A program made the position numbers and the translations under genes. A stretch of DNA of 64,000 nucleotides from Alentia gelatinosa (taxonomy: Eukaryota > Annelida > Polychaeta > Phyllodocida > Polynoidae): positions 34,009,300 to 34,073,299 of the forward strand of contig OX465581.1 in assembly GCA_950022655.1 (NCBI GenBank), read 5' to 3'. Each line of letters starts with the position of its first letter. The first letter of the stretch is position 1. The notes under the pieces are model-generated. The model did no database searches. It was not told the origin of the DNA and saw only the letters and a list, made by a program, of their open reading frames with translations. Shown here piece after piece: positions 38,601 through 49,087 of the stretch.

Positions 38601-41600
38601 GCACACGATTATTCAAAACCTAGGAAGATGTAGCATGACAACCAAATTGCGACTAATCTTGCTATATCTTGTGTGTTGGTGGAACAAGCACTTTAGGGCA
38701 CGTAGTATTTCACATCCTCACATGATATCACTTAGATGTCTAGATTTTAACAAATTTAGTTGATCAGTTTTCTATATCTAAATCCAATTAAAAAAAGTCA
38801 GTTTCAAGGAAAATCAGTTTGTTTTGCTTAGCTACATGAATTAATAAACGTAATGTTTTGACATCAATTGAGAAATAATTTACTTTCTCAAATCTAGTGC
38901 ACAATGACCTATGGACATCTTATGCTAAAAGTTGTATGTACAAGGAGTGTGCATGATTCTTGAGAACGGCAGGGGCTTTCAGTTTAAATCTTGAAATATT
39001 TGGGTGAACTGGGGATAGGATTGCTAAATAGTTCCGCAAAATGAATATTTGATTAATATCAAGGAAAATACAGACAAGAATATTTGTAGGCAAATGATAG
39101 CCTTCTTACGTTGGCCGTACTTAATTCTGCTATCAATTCATCCTTCTTAGCATGAGTAAACCCAGTCTAAAATTACAACTATTACCGGGGCTAAAGCATT
39201 AGCATTAAGCGTGTTTCTTGACATGAAACGTAAAGCTCTACGAACCGGCTCTTTGGTCCCTGTTTGTACAGTTTCTTGAACCAACTTAAGTATCATCTAC
39301 AAACATAAAGACGGGAGGTCAGGAACACTGCGAGGCGTGTCACACCAAACTTCTCCATAAATGCACCACACTCTCAGACCAAACCTTGATACCGCTCCTT
39401 TCAGTTCTTGTATTGACCCTTTTTTATCAAGAGGTATTCTCACCACGTCTCATATTCATTTCATGTATTGCAACGTTTTGAAATTTATTTCTTGCATTGT
39501 AAGGCTGTTTTAGTTTCTTCATTTATAAACAATCAACAAGTTGTGGAAGTCACACATATATATATTAGGACTAATTCCATTCGGATAATTCTATATTCGG
39601 ATAATAACGCTGCATCTCGAGTTAATAAATAACATATTTTAGCCAACTCAAAAATTGTCCCATTTACTACTCTTCTCACTTGCTCAACATGTGCATTAAA
39701 GTTTAACCTTTTGTCTAACTTCACTCCCAAATATTCATAAGTATCTACTGCTTTCAGCTGTTCTCTCCCCATATCTATTGTCTAGTTTCTATCCAGACCC
39801 TTTCCATTTCCTATCCACATTATTTTTGTCTTCTTATAATTAATTCTTATCCTATTTAGTTTTGTCCATTGGTCTATCTCTTTAAGATCTAATTTCATCT
39901 TTCTTCTGATTACATATCAATGAAATACAATTCAATGTTATCCTATTTATTTTAGTCTATTCTGTAAATTATTTTAATCCAAGAAAATACCTTGATATAT
40001 GGAAGAAAGGATACTTGCCTGAAGAAAGTATTTCACAACAACTTCCACGAAGAAAAAAACCTACAACTATAACCTAACTCAACGATGGTTGCCATATCAA
40101 AGGGTGTCCTTCGGCAAGCATATATGGCACATTTTTTACAAAGCACTTATACTCTCGTACACAACTTGGACACTGGAATCGGATTTTAGACTTGCCAAGG
40201 CTTTTTGTCCTAGGTAAAGCCTTCTTATCACCAAACCTAAGTGGTAGCAGGCTGCAATATATTCAGGCCCTTGTCAGGTTTATTTCAATGAACCAACCCC
40301 AAACACCGGAAATATAAAATTGAATGACTTAAAAATACAAAAATCTCCGCTGGGATGCCCACTACAGTACTTACCTCGATTTCATCCTCAATATTACCAT
40401 GATCATCATCATCCTCCTCCTCATCCTCATCATCATCCTCATCATCTTCATAATCATACTCCTGTTATATAACATAAACCTGTCATTCCTGATCCATTCC
40501 CTTTAGTCATCTCCCTTCACTCGGATACGAATTTGTCATGATCCCTTTCTTTTAGATTTCACAGTGTTACTCTTAAAGTGCCTCTAATTTCACTTACCCT
40601 GAAATATCTGTCCAGTGAAACAAGTTGGTGCACTCCATATTGATTAGTATAATGATGAAACGGTCGCAAAGTGACGTATGAGAGTTTGTTTGTGATTTCA
40701 CGTCACAGGGGACATTGACAGTACATAGGGACCATCAAAGATTTAAGCTTTTCACTTCAGTAGACTTATTTCAGTCAATCATTTTCAGTGTTTTCAACAA
40801 TCTTATAGACTATCAAAGATACGTGCCTCTTTCAAAAAGCTGATTATATTTCCCTTTGGAATAGTTTAGAACAAAATGATCATGTTGTTACTACTTTTCA
40901 AGTATTTTCTTCTACTTCATTGTACCTCACGACAGTACAACAGGATATGCTGCATAGTTATAACAAAAAGAGTAAAACTGAATTTACTCTCTTTGGTTAT
41001 AGGCACAATACATGTTTGACGCAGAAGGGGTGGGGGTGGGGCTTTCTCCTTTCAGGAGTTATTCTGGACCGCGCTTGATCCGTAGCCACCGAAAATACAC
41101 CCTTCATCCTGCATTACTATGTAATATTAAACGGCTTTGCATCGTGAGATTACTCCGCAACCGAAACAGATCTAGATGCAGTTCCTTCTTCGTATAAAAT
41201 TCTTCTGGGATTAAATCTGAAATATCTGGTCTATTTCTAAGTACTGAAAAAAGTGTCAGTGTATCGAGGAAAATAGTCCAAATATACTGGACGTAAATTC
41301 CTTCTATCACAGTATAAATGCAGTAGTTAAGAAGAAACACTTAAAGAAGAGACCTGTGTTAATTGTTTGGAGTGAATGTAAGACAAGGCGACCTACCCTG
41401 TCAGAACTGAATCTGCCAGCTGTGTTTTCCAGCTCCAGATTATCCAGGCTCCGTGGTCGACGTGGAGACCCTGCCATTGAATGACACTGGATTTTATTCA
41501 CAGGCTCCTTTTTGATCCTGAAAGAAATTTCATTTATTTAGAAAACGAGCGAAATAAAAAAAAATCTGAAAAAAAATTCAAGTTCAATGATAATCCTCAG

Positions 41601-44600
41601 AAGCTCTACCAGATAAACCAGAAGTTCTGGGCAAGTTATATTCTAGCAATCATAAATTGAGATATCAAATGAGGTAAAATCAAATGTGAAAGAACAAAAG
41701 ATTTTTTAAGAAGATAGGTGCACTCTATAGTATTTTGCGTAACACCAAAATCCTTTGATTTGGGGGATACTGGGAATAAATTTCCATAGGCTTAACGTTA
41801 GGAACTCGTTCTCAACAGGCTTGCGAGTATGGTAACTCGTTCTCAATGGGTGATAAACAGATATTTCCAGGCTAAGATAAAATCAGAAACATATTTGTGC
41901 TTGGTATGACTCCTCATTTGCCATCTCGTTTGGAGCGCTTCAGAATATTCACCCGGCTATCGCCTCGTCCATATTACTGAGCACTCCAAACTCGATGGTG
42001 AACGGTGACACAGACCAAACACTCATCAATTTCTTTCTTAGTACGTACTTGTAAGCTGGGTGCTCACAGAGCAGGCTGGTGAGAACGACCACCTCATACT
42101 CGCAGGTCGAGGTCTCCTTGAGGGCATACACCTCGCCTTTACCGTCCTGCTGACACACGTAGTGTATGGACACCTGGCGAGGCGTATCCGTCAGGTCACA
42201 CTTTGTCCCGTCAGTAAAGTTCACGGCGAAATAAGGAATCTCGATACCTTCCACCTTCTGTAGTCGAGTCTGTAATGAACAGTGAGGAATTACTATAAAA
42301 TGGACAGTGGAGAATAACCATAAAAATCTACAACGTTTTTCTTTGATATGAGGCATTCTGTTAGATCATCACCCCCGACAAGCTTCAGGAAGAGCATCAG
42401 TATTTCGAAAGGACAAAATCTGTTTTTGTTCTAGATATAGTCTATATGAAAATATCACCATACGCGAGCATGCATTCGCCAAACTTTGAATATAAGAAAT
42501 AAGTCATTCCCTTTCTAATTTTGTATGTGGTAAAAGGCTAAGGGTTTGCTCATCTCGTGAAACCTCGCCACGCTTTCTAAATTTTGGGTAGAATTTCATA
42601 CTTGCTTTTCATTCAATTCTCATGCTAAAAGAATCAGGACATTTAGTTTTTCATCTAGCATATCACCTTTATTTTTTACTCCTAATGGTTGATATGAACA
42701 ACTGTCTGAAGAGGGTAATTTCGCTCTGGACTTACTTTAGCCTTGGATGCGGAACTTGCATCACTCGGCGTAGGAGGATCAGTCGGTGGCGCCAGGGGAT
42801 CTAGAAGTATGAAATAGTTATTGTTTTTATCATGAATGATATATACTAAAATATATTATAGGACCCAAAAGTTCTGGTTTAATCTATGTTCTATGGATAA
42901 TATTGATAAAAAAAGATGAAAGAATATTCTCGGTTATGTATGTTTTTAAAAGTAGATACAATCATATATTCTCAATTTTGAATCAGGAATAATGATGATC
43001 AACACAGAGAGATTCTCAGAGTCAGATGAAGCCTGTGATTCAATTAAATATCGTTTAGTGTATAAGAAATAGTTGTGTAACAAAACGTAGTATTTCGTAC
43101 CTTGAGACGCCGGTTTGTAGTGGCCAAGATAGTATTCCTGTAATTTGGCCTTCTGTTAGGAAGAAAAAATACGGATAAAAACAATAAATGGTTTTTATAT
43201 CTATAAATAATTGTCAATATTTCCTAACATTAATGACGATGTATTCTTTTAGTGTTTTTTTTAAAGGATTCCCGACTCTCTAATAAGGACATGCTCATAT
43301 TTCTGCCAGTGGGGCAGTTCTTCCATTAGGACAAATAAGTCGTTTGCACCCTGTCATTGAATCATGACTTTGAAATTGCACGTTATAATTTCCGGAAAAT
43401 TCGATTCATCAACAAAATTCAGGATAACTAATAATCTTGAGTTTCAACAGAAGTTGTAATCAACAAACATGTCCTACAATAGACATATATACGCACCTTT
43501 CCTGGTTCCTTTTCTTCGTGATACTGGCGTAAATATCGACCGTGACAGAGCTCATATGTCCAGTAACTTTCGATCTGGAGTTGATTATATAGAATCAGTG
43601 GAAAATTCAAGCGTATTTTAAAAGCATACACAATTCTTTATATAAACATGGTAATTGCTCCATATGATTTCCCTTGTACAACACTGAGAGGGTTTCTTTC
43701 GTGTAACTGATAGCTTGAATATTGAGCAAAAAAAGGTTACTTATTCCTTTAAAAACTTATATCAAAAACTAAAAGTATATTAAGGGAAAAGGGGCAGTTG
43801 TAAAAACTTGACTAAATTTGAAAAATAAAAAGTTGGAAATTCCGGATTGGCCTTTTCCTGTAATACACCCTGATATTGGCCAAATAGTATCGAATTCAAT
43901 GAACCAGATTAGAGTCACAATCACAAAGAGGCCGACCCTCTCTTTACATAATACCATTGTTTACCCTGTCAAAATAAATCCAGGCTTCGAACTGATGGGA
44001 AAATCACACACATCTTTGCAGTTAATTGCATTATAACCCGTAATTCCTATCGTTGAGATAGGACTCGGATTTATGAAATATATATAAAAGGAAGAAATAT
44101 ATCTGATAGACGGTTGTTCTACAGACATACGACTCAAAATAATTACAAAATATAAGTTTGTATAACATATTTACCCTGTATGAGCAACTTGTTTGTGTAA
44201 ACAGCTGTGTGAGAATAGCCAACTCATCCGGTCCAGTGTAAGAATCAATGTCAGACTATAAAGTAGAAAAAACATTACTTTACAGTCAGTATATTTTTCC
44301 GAATTACTACAAACGAGTAATGCGGAACTCATTCATTATCCACCTATTACAGACTCTCAATACTAAACCTATAGGGATGTATTCACTGGGCGGAGATTAC
44401 GGGCGCTCGTAAAACATAAATCTGGGCTGAAATCTCTCTCACAGAAAGTTCCGATGAAAGGCACGAAAGTGCACGAGGGAATTTTTAGTAACCTAATATC
44501 TCTTTCAAGGCTGAATTTTCCAGTTTATAATAAACAAGAGCTATGTGTGTATTTTGAAATAGAAATATTGGCCTTTGAAAGGCAATATGAGCGGGTGGAT

Positions 44601-47600
44601 GCATCTAAATCTTAGCACTGGTTGAAAATACGCAAACAGAAATCATCTCCTACCTGTACTTAGTTAGCTATAAAAAACAAATATGTGGCCAGGTCACCTA
44701 GTATCTCTACAACTAGGAGTACTATAGTAGGCTGTAGCGAAAACCTAAAGACCAACCGACCACCCGCTAATAATGATAGAGATTCGATTAAATGGTATTT
44801 CAGTCCTGGTCCAGACTTAGTCAAGTAAAGAAGGCCTTTCCCAAAGGGGCACCCTCAGTTCCGAGCTAAAGTGTCCCCTGAAATGGGGTAAAAACATCTA
44901 ATGGAGGGAGCAAAACATTCTGTTTCGAACAAAAGTGTCCACTTAAGTAGGGTTCTATTTCATATTTTAAAAAAAGTACATATTTGTGAAAATCGTTAGA
45001 TGAGCGAATAATGGATAGTCTATCCCACACAAAACATTATTCAATGTGGTTAAAAAATAAGACCTGTTTCATATGGTAATGACCTATAAAAGTACTGACT
45101 TTTATAATAAACGTGATAGGGTCTTCATTAGCGAGAAATTACACTACACTTACTTGATGACTTTCTCGCAGAACTGTAGGAATGATGCATTGGTATTTTT
45201 CCTTATCTTTTGTCGTCATAACCATTGTATTTCCATTCGAAAGAACATCCTGAAAATCAAGGTAACAAAAGATACTGAGAAACTCACTACGGACCGTTTT
45301 CATTGTTTTTATTCTATCCTGTTTTACTTTTCGTCTGATATATAGTTTAAAATATTCAGGAGAGACAATAAGTTCCCCTTGCATCCTTGAAGACCTATAT
45401 GACTAAATCTATAGAATATTATCAAAGCATCAGATCTCCCCATAGAAATATCATAATATCACTTATAATTGCTCATATACCGGTGCCACAGACACAACAT
45501 TATAGTTTGCATAGTCATACTCATCCAGGGACTTGTCCGTCTATAGACATTTTTCCAAAGACTAGTAGTGTGCCTTATCTGCTTGGTTACGCAATGCCTT
45601 CGGCCAACAAACACCTTGCAACATATTCTTTAGCATTGGATGACTGAGTGTGTGAGCGTCATATGTGTTTAGAGAAATCTACAACAATTGTCCGTATTCT
45701 AGGGTATTTCAGCTCCAATCTGGTGGGTCACACATGTATATATTGCCTCAGTAATACTTCAGATATGGTTAAGACAACACAGAAACAATGCACCCGGGTG
45801 GTAGAGATACACTGGCACAGGCCTTGTCACCATAGGCTCATCTTCCTCTATAGGAAAAACTTAACTACTATCAACTCTTAAGAAGTTTAAACAGCCATGA
45901 CTGTCAGAATGCTTTAGTTTGTTCCAACAGTCTTGTAGAAAACAACAGCCTTGTGCTCTAGCTGTGAATGCATTGCAATGAAACCTGACGGATTGGTGTT
46001 TGACAAGACACTGCTAGGCACGCCGACTGACATATCAAAGTGATGTTTAGGCCTGAACCCTCTGTGCAATTCTTGTTCCTTTCCCTGCCATATATGGTCC
46101 CCCCATATTGCACCGCAGAGTGGATTCAGCCTCGCGATTTCCAGCCCTGCAATCCCGGTACCTCATCCGTGGGTACATTCTCTCGGTGTCAAGTTGTACC
46201 CCAGAGAGAGCCGGAATCACACGCAATAAATTTCAAACATATCTGAATTTTCCCCTGCGATTCTGTTCCTAGACCCTTGTACCCCCCATGGAGAGGGTCA
46301 TTGGCTGCCTATCCCTAAATTGCAGGATAGCCCTGACCAATGAGGAAAATAGATTTTGCTGCGATTCAGGACCCCAGTGGTCTACCCAAGCAGGATGTAA
46401 CTTGATAATATTGATGAAAACGGATCTTTGTATTGTTTTCTCGTCTAGTACCAAAGATAGTTCTTAGAGAGGCCATATTAGGTATGTTTACTACTTCCGG
46501 TGCATTATGTCAGATAAGGGTTGCCCTTTATATATCTCATTACGATACCTGTGGGTATCGCCATTATGGAGAATAAACTTACATATTATAAACAGCCTTC
46601 TATGTTATGATTTTAATAAATCATTTACATTTGTTGTATCCTAGGGGAGGGGGATCTATCGCAGAAAAACAAACATACAGTGGCCCAGCATCAGTTCTAT
46701 GCTCTAGATTAATGATTATAAACTGATTTTTACCATTTTAAATTCGCTACATCATACATACTTATTATAATTTTTGATTCATATATATATTTTTTGTATT
46801 TCACTGTAATGTACTGTAACACCTGGCAGTGACATGTCTGTGGAGTGCGGGGTCATCATAGTAAGTCTTCTTGTAATCTGCCATGCAAGAGCTTGTCTGA
46901 GATAATGTTCATTGCAAAGTTTTTCAACAATCATCTTACTAAATTTAGCAGCAGAATTGTTTGTCTATCGAGGCAGAGACTATCACAGGGTTATTGCAGG
47001 TCCTTGTATTGTCATTTATGTCCTGAGTAATCTGTAATATCACCATAAAGGTACATATATTTTCGACAAATAAACCCTGATAAAACAACAGCTGCCTGAA
47101 GAAAATGTAAGGTAAATGACAGTTGCTGTGATGAATGACTATTTTGATGAAATTCACTCAGCAAACTCCCAAATCACTGCAGTAATATTACCCAAGAGAT
47201 GATACCTTCAATTGCTTATTCATGACCCTTATTTTGCTAGCAGATATCCTTCATCACCACAAATTTAACAAATAATTTACTTTAAGAGTGTATTACATAA
47301 CTGTCAGGACATCCTCAGAAAACAGTAAAACCTGCATTCTGCCCATGTAGTAACTGGTATCAGAATCAATTATTTTCTAAGATTTGCAACACCTTATGGG
47401 TATCTGGACTCTGCTACACATGTTTATAGTATTAGTACACAGACCAACAACATATGAGGATAGATGGTGCCAACTGATATATTGTGGTCATTGTTTGCAG
47501 AGATCTCACAAAAAACTGGTTTGTTCTTCATTAATTCAGTTGGCAGTATTGGTTTGATTGTAAATGGTAACAGAAGCTCAACGAAACTCATTAACTACAA

Positions 47601-48509
47601 ATAAAATACAAAATGGAATCCATATGCTGACCCATTAGGGCCATTACATTAATCCAACTCTAGATTTAGCTCCACCACATACCGGTACCACTATTATAAT
47701 GAATCATAGACGTTTTGCGTTGACTACCGTTTTGCGGTGGCGATTGGACGATTTGCGACGGATGTTTTGCGTTGAGCACGCGGACGATTTGCAGTGATAT
47801 TTTCACATTTCCCTCTGCAATTATTGTAACAATTAATTATAAGATTTTTGCTAATGGATGTGTATGGTAAATAATACCTTTTGTGAATCACAATACCAAC
47901 TTACCGATTGTTTGGAGCTTGTCTTTAGCTGTTTATCAGTTTTTTATCTAGTGCTTCTACGTTAATTATTCACAGACTTATGCCCTATGAGGCATAAGTC
48001 CAGTAAACCCATGAACATATATTTACCATTCACATACAAAGTCTCAGCTTCACTCTAACACTCTTCACTTTGCACTGCAAAACGTCCACCACGGCCCCCG
48101 AGGAATGTCACTGCAAAACGTCCAAACCCACCGCAAATCGTCCACCGCAAATCGGTAGTCAACGCAAATCGTCTAAGTACCATTATGAAATAGCCAAGTG
48201 ACTACTGCACTTTACCTGTTATACATTTAAACCCTAGAAGTAGATGTTATGAAGGATTTAATTTTTGATAATGGTCCTGTTATTTTGTTTAGTAGGCCTG
48301 CGTATATCGGTTCCATATATCTATAAATATAAATTATGTGGGTTGAGATTGTAAACACTTACCTCTGGAGGATGGACGTCGGTCAACTCGATAGAACCTT
48401 GCCAGTTCAATGAAAACAAAACATTGTCTGCAAATGGATCATAATCGCCAGTCACGAAACTATTGAATGAACAGAGGATGAAAATTGAGCATAAGGCATT
48501 GATCGCCAT
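29532..48509 (-). CDS. ERLEC1: ERLEC1 (endoplasmic reticulum lectin 1, XTP3-B), fifteen exons, terminal exon not found
   Basis: Fifteen exons join in phase to 485 residues (human ERLEC1 has 483). The protein is an ER-luminal lectin that reads trimmed mannose glycans on misfolded proteins and hands them to the HRD1-SEL1L complex for ERAD. An N-terminal signal peptide ([17 protein letters not shown]) is followed by two MRH domains. MRH1 (about 104-240): [56 protein letters not shown]2 (about 372-485): [52 protein letters not shown]2 keeps the WW pair and the Gln, Arg, Glu and Tyr that bind mannose; MRH1 has YWTY in place of WW, as in the human protein. The two domains are joined by a very acidic linker (exons 9-10). 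The last ~20 residues and the stop were not identified between 24 and 29.5 kb. Confidence 0.95.
29713..29975. repeat. Dispersed repeat, copy with SINE-like insert
   Basis: Second copy of the 27519-27693 repeat, interrupted at 29852-29920. It lies in the ERLEC1 intron between exons 14 and 15. Confidence 0.85.
29852..29920 (-). mobile_element. Short SINE-like retroinsertion with 7-bp target duplication
   Basis: A 69-base insert absent from the 27.5-kb copy, flanked by AAAACTA on both sides (29845-29851 and 29921-29927). Read on the minus strand it runs AGAGGACGAGGCTTAAACAC, CTCCACTGCGGCCGACGCT and ends in a long A-run, so it looks like a 5'-truncated retroposed copy. Confidence 0.8.
30380..30457 (-). 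CDS. ERLEC1: ERLEC1 exon 14
   Basis: One base completes Lys, then [20 protein letters not shown] and VEVKL, ending AA; acceptor CTCATTTGAAG, donor GTAAGT. Carries the Arg contact of MRH2. Confidence 0.93.
31320..31960. mobile_element. Inverted-repeat element with CTTATAAGACATCGA-type ends
   Basis: Left end TCTACATATAAAGCTTATAA then GACATCGA; right end complement reads TTATATGTAGTTC then ACCTATAAGACGCCGAC. An internal segment (about 31560-31690) resembles the core of the pogo-like MITE at 25670-25790 (AAGTTTAATAACTTC, TTTCAGATCTAT). It could be a composite of two elements; the boundaries are approximate. Confidence 0.55.
33012..33285. mobile_element. Two-part foldback element, copy FB4 (ERLEC1 intron)
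   Basis: Part 1 (33012-33138) is bounded by TTTATCTTAGCC and GGCTAAGATAAA, with CCATAGGCTTAGCATTAGG and AACTCGTTCTCAACAGGC. Part 2 (33150-33285) arms share TGTGTCCCC..CATC..GTTTG.AGCGCT; the loop is TTCACTTGGCTACCGCCTGG. Confidence 0.82.
33677..33963. mobile_element. Two-part foldback element, copy FB5 (ERLEC1 intron)
   Basis: Part 1 (33677-33829) is bounded by TTTATCCTACCCC and GGGTAGGATAAA. Part 2 (33838-33963) is the cleanest hairpin: left arm TTTAATCTTGGCCACCGCAT, TCCACTCCTGGAGTTTTG; right arm complement TTTAATCTTGGCCACCGTAT, TCCACGACTGGAGTTTGG. Loop CTTCACTCGGCTTCGCCTCA. It is inserted in a dispersed repeat whose other copy is at 38050-38400. Confidence 0.88.
34305..34414 (-). CDS. ERLEC1: ERLEC1 exon 13
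   Basis: 36 codons plus [22 protein letters not shown] to KPVGQR; acceptor CCTTTCAG, donor [17 protein letters not shown] aligns with human GTWNQEEHIEW. Confidence 0.92.
35114..35173 (-). CDS. ERLEC1: ERLEC1 exon 12
   Basis: 20 codons, [20 protein letters not shown]; acceptor TTTCTCACAG, donor GTGAGA. Contains the WW and Gln mannose contacts of MRH2. Confidence 0.96.
35535..35778. mobile_element. Inverted-repeat element with CTGACGAATACGCA arms (ERLEC1 intron)
   Basis: Arms 35535-35580 and 35744-35777 are inverted copies sharing GCGTATTCGTCAGAGCCAATCA / TGATTGGTTCTGACGAATAC and GGCTGTC. The core shows no ORF. Confidence 0.7.
36284..36424 (-). CDS. ERLEC1: ERLEC1 exon 11
   Basis: 47 codons, [18 protein letters not shown] to [14 protein letters not shown]; acceptor TATTTCAG, donor GTAAGT. 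The end matches human LIKEFLSGSYCFRG, the entry to MRH2. Confidence 0.94.
37098..37136 (-). CDS. ERLEC1: ERLEC1 exon 10 (13-codon acidic microexon)
   Basis: [13 protein letters not shown] in phase 0, acceptor CTACTCGCAG, donor GTAACT. Symmetrical and 39 bases long, so it can be skipped without a frameshift. Confidence 0.8.
38050..38400. repeat. Dispersed repeat, second copy of 33545-34135
   Basis: Shares GACTTAAAGATGAAACCCA, GGCTCTATACA, TATTATCACTCACTTACTTT and a TGAAGAGCACCTAC-type block with the 33.5-kb copy. That copy carries FB5; this one carries a different insert containing GTTTGTTTGTCTGTTTGTGG and TTTAACGTCCCGGGGGACC. Confidence 0.75.
38411..38695. mobile_element. MITE, TTCCACCAACA family, copy 2 (ERLEC1 intron)
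   Basis: Bounded by AAAGGGCTAGTTCCACAAAC and TGTTGGTGGAACAAGCACTT. Colinear with 9447-9718 and 60718-60978. Confidence 0.85.
39533..39910 (-). mobile_element. Degraded non-LTR retrotransposon reverse transcriptase fragment
   Basis: On the minus strand, one frame reads [19 protein letters not shown] then [13 protein letters not shown], one in-frame TAG, and [21 protein letters not shown]. These are the palm/thumb signatures of LINE reverse transcriptases: the N-KTK motif and YLGV.LD..L.F..H. It lacks the catalytic YxDD part and the rest of the ORF. A relic in ERLEC1 intron 9. Confidence 0.85.
40375..40461 (-). CDS. ERLEC1: ERLEC1 exon 9 (acidic linker)
   Basis: 29 codons, almost all Asp/Glu, with [16 protein letters not shown] at the start; acceptor TATATAACAG, donor GTAAGT. 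The DNA is a GAT/GAG trinucleotide microsatellite, so length variation is likely. Confidence 0.88.
41065..41200. mobile_element. Foldback hairpin without part 1, copy FB6 (ERLEC1 intron 8)
   Basis: Left arm has GCTTGATCCGTAGCCACCGA, the loop is AACGGCTTTGCATCGTGAGA, and the right arm ends AGATCTAGATGCAGTTCC. Same arm class as FB3; the right arm is less complete. Confidence 0.6.
41397..41517 (-). CDS. ERLEC1: ERLEC1 exon 8
   Basis: One base completes Lys, then 40 codons, [20 protein letters not shown] to AGRFSSDR; donor GTAGGT. The human counterpart is SPVNDIFCQSLPGSP. Confidence 0.92.
41755..42030. mobile_element. Two-part foldback element, copy FB7, beside the ERLEC1 exon 7 donor
   Basis: Part 1 (41755-41888) contains CCATAGGCTTAACGTTAGGA and closes with CAGGCTAAGATAAA; its left end is degraded. 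Part 2 (41893-42030) has arms sharing CATCTCGTTTGGAGCGCT / CATCGAGTTTGGAGTGCT and loop CACCCGGCTATCGCCTCGT. Same arm class as FB4. It fills most of the 531-base intron 7. Confidence 0.82.
42049..42269 (-). CDS. ERLEC1: ERLEC1 exon 7
   Basis: 73 codons plus [20 protein letters not shown] to LLCEHPAY; acceptor TTCATTACAG. The donor is GTACGTAC; ending after AA is required for phase with exon 8. A foldback element begins about 20 bases downstream of this donor. Confidence 0.94.
42736..42800 (-). CDS. ERLEC1: ERLEC1 exon 6
   Basis: Completes a split Asp, then [21 protein letters not shown], a Pro/Ser-rich loop within MRH1; acceptor ACTTCTAG, donor GTAAGT. Little conserved, supported by phase closure. 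Confidence 0.82.
43101..43152 (-). CDS. ERLEC1: ERLEC1 exon 5
   Basis: 17 codons plus one base, [17 protein letters not shown]; acceptor TTCTTCCTAACAG, donor GTACGA. The EYYLG block matches the human insert in MRH1. Confidence 0.9.
43497..43574 (-). CDS. ERLEC1: ERLEC1 exon 4
   Basis: 26 codons, [18 protein letters not shown] to KEPGK; donor GTGCGT. Carries the QYHEE glycan-contact region of MRH1. Confidence 0.96.
44175..44255 (-). CDS. ERLEC1: ERLEC1 exon 3
   Basis: 27 codons, [15 protein letters not shown] to QTSCSYR; acceptor CTTTATAG, donor GTAAAT. Opens MRH domain 1. Confidence 0.94.
45154..45249 (-). CDS. ERLEC1: ERLEC1 exon 2
   Basis: 32 codons in phase 0, [19 protein letters not shown] to LRESHQ; acceptor TTGATTTTCAG, donor [20 protein letters not shown] aligns with human MTTAHKEKYKCILP. 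Confidence 0.94.
46811..47505. repeat. Dispersed 0.7-kb repeat, copy 1 (ERLEC1 intron 1)
   Basis: Over 80 percent alike by eye to 53084-54343 once a 564-base insertion in that copy is removed. Shared blocks include CTGCCTGAAGAAAATGTAAG, CACTCAGCAAACTCCCAAAT and ACCAACAACATATGAG. No ORF of note; class unknown. Confidence 0.88.
47696..48186. mobile_element. MITE with GACGWTTTGCG subterminal repeats (ERLEC1 intron 1)
   Basis: Ends are inverted: AGACGTTTTGCGTTGACTAC and GTAGTCAACGCAAATCGTCT, extended by ATAATG on both sides. About ten copies of a motif like GGACGWTTTGCGGTGG face inward from both ends, five on each side; the AT-rich middle is unrelated. Confidence 0.87.
48363..48509 (-). CDS. ERLEC1: ERLEC1 exon 1 (signal peptide)
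   Basis: 49 codons from [10 protein letters not shown], a good signal peptide with likely cleavage after FVTG or nearby, to ELTDVHPPE; donor GTAAGT. An in-frame ATG 21 codons upstream (48572) would bury the signal peptide behind charged residues, so I prefer 48509. Confidence 0.88.
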
Positions 48510-49087
48510 TTCGTTTTCGTCAAGAAGTTGCCGTATCGAGCGATACTTGAAGGGACGTCGCGACCAAAACAAAGTCTGCGATCATGTCATGGGAGCTGCC
48601 ATATTGCCACGCACACTTGCAACCACGAATGTTCTGGCCAATAAAACTTTGAGTATTTACGTGTACACCAAATACGCCAAATATCTGGCAATAATTTGAT
48701 TTATATACCTCAACTGATTAATACATTAACCTATAATATTAAAAAAAAAAATGATACCAGGAAAATGACTCTACTCGGGACCTATAATGTCACCTAGTGT
48801 CAAACCATTGCAACATTGTGGGGCTAATCATTTTTACGTGACACCGGAAAAAATAAAAGACCGGTACAAAGCCGACAACATGTGGATTGTGTCAAAATCT
48901 ATCTAATAATATTATTGCTATTATTGATAATGATGCATCATAATGTAGCCCAATAATGTAAGGTAGAGAATGGCAATCACGTGTCCTAGTCATCCTAATG
49001 CAGTTGCTAGCCATGCGTAAGTATTGTGATTCATATTGCTACGTTCTAGTCTAGATCTACGGGTCGGACTCGTCCGACTTTGGAACC
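48510..49087. promoter_or_regulatory. Upstream region of ERLEC1
   Basis: Immediate 5' flank of the ERLEC1 start codon, holding its 5' UTR and promoter by position. CpG dinucleotides are enriched between about 48500 and 48640 compared with the neighbouring AT-rich DNA. No TATA box was recognised and no ER-stress element could be confirmed. Confidence 0.35.

Noticed and set aside
48507..48572. Upstream in-frame ATG (48572) as the ERLEC1 start
   Set aside because: It would place about 21 charged residues before an excellent signal peptide that begins at the second ATG (48509).
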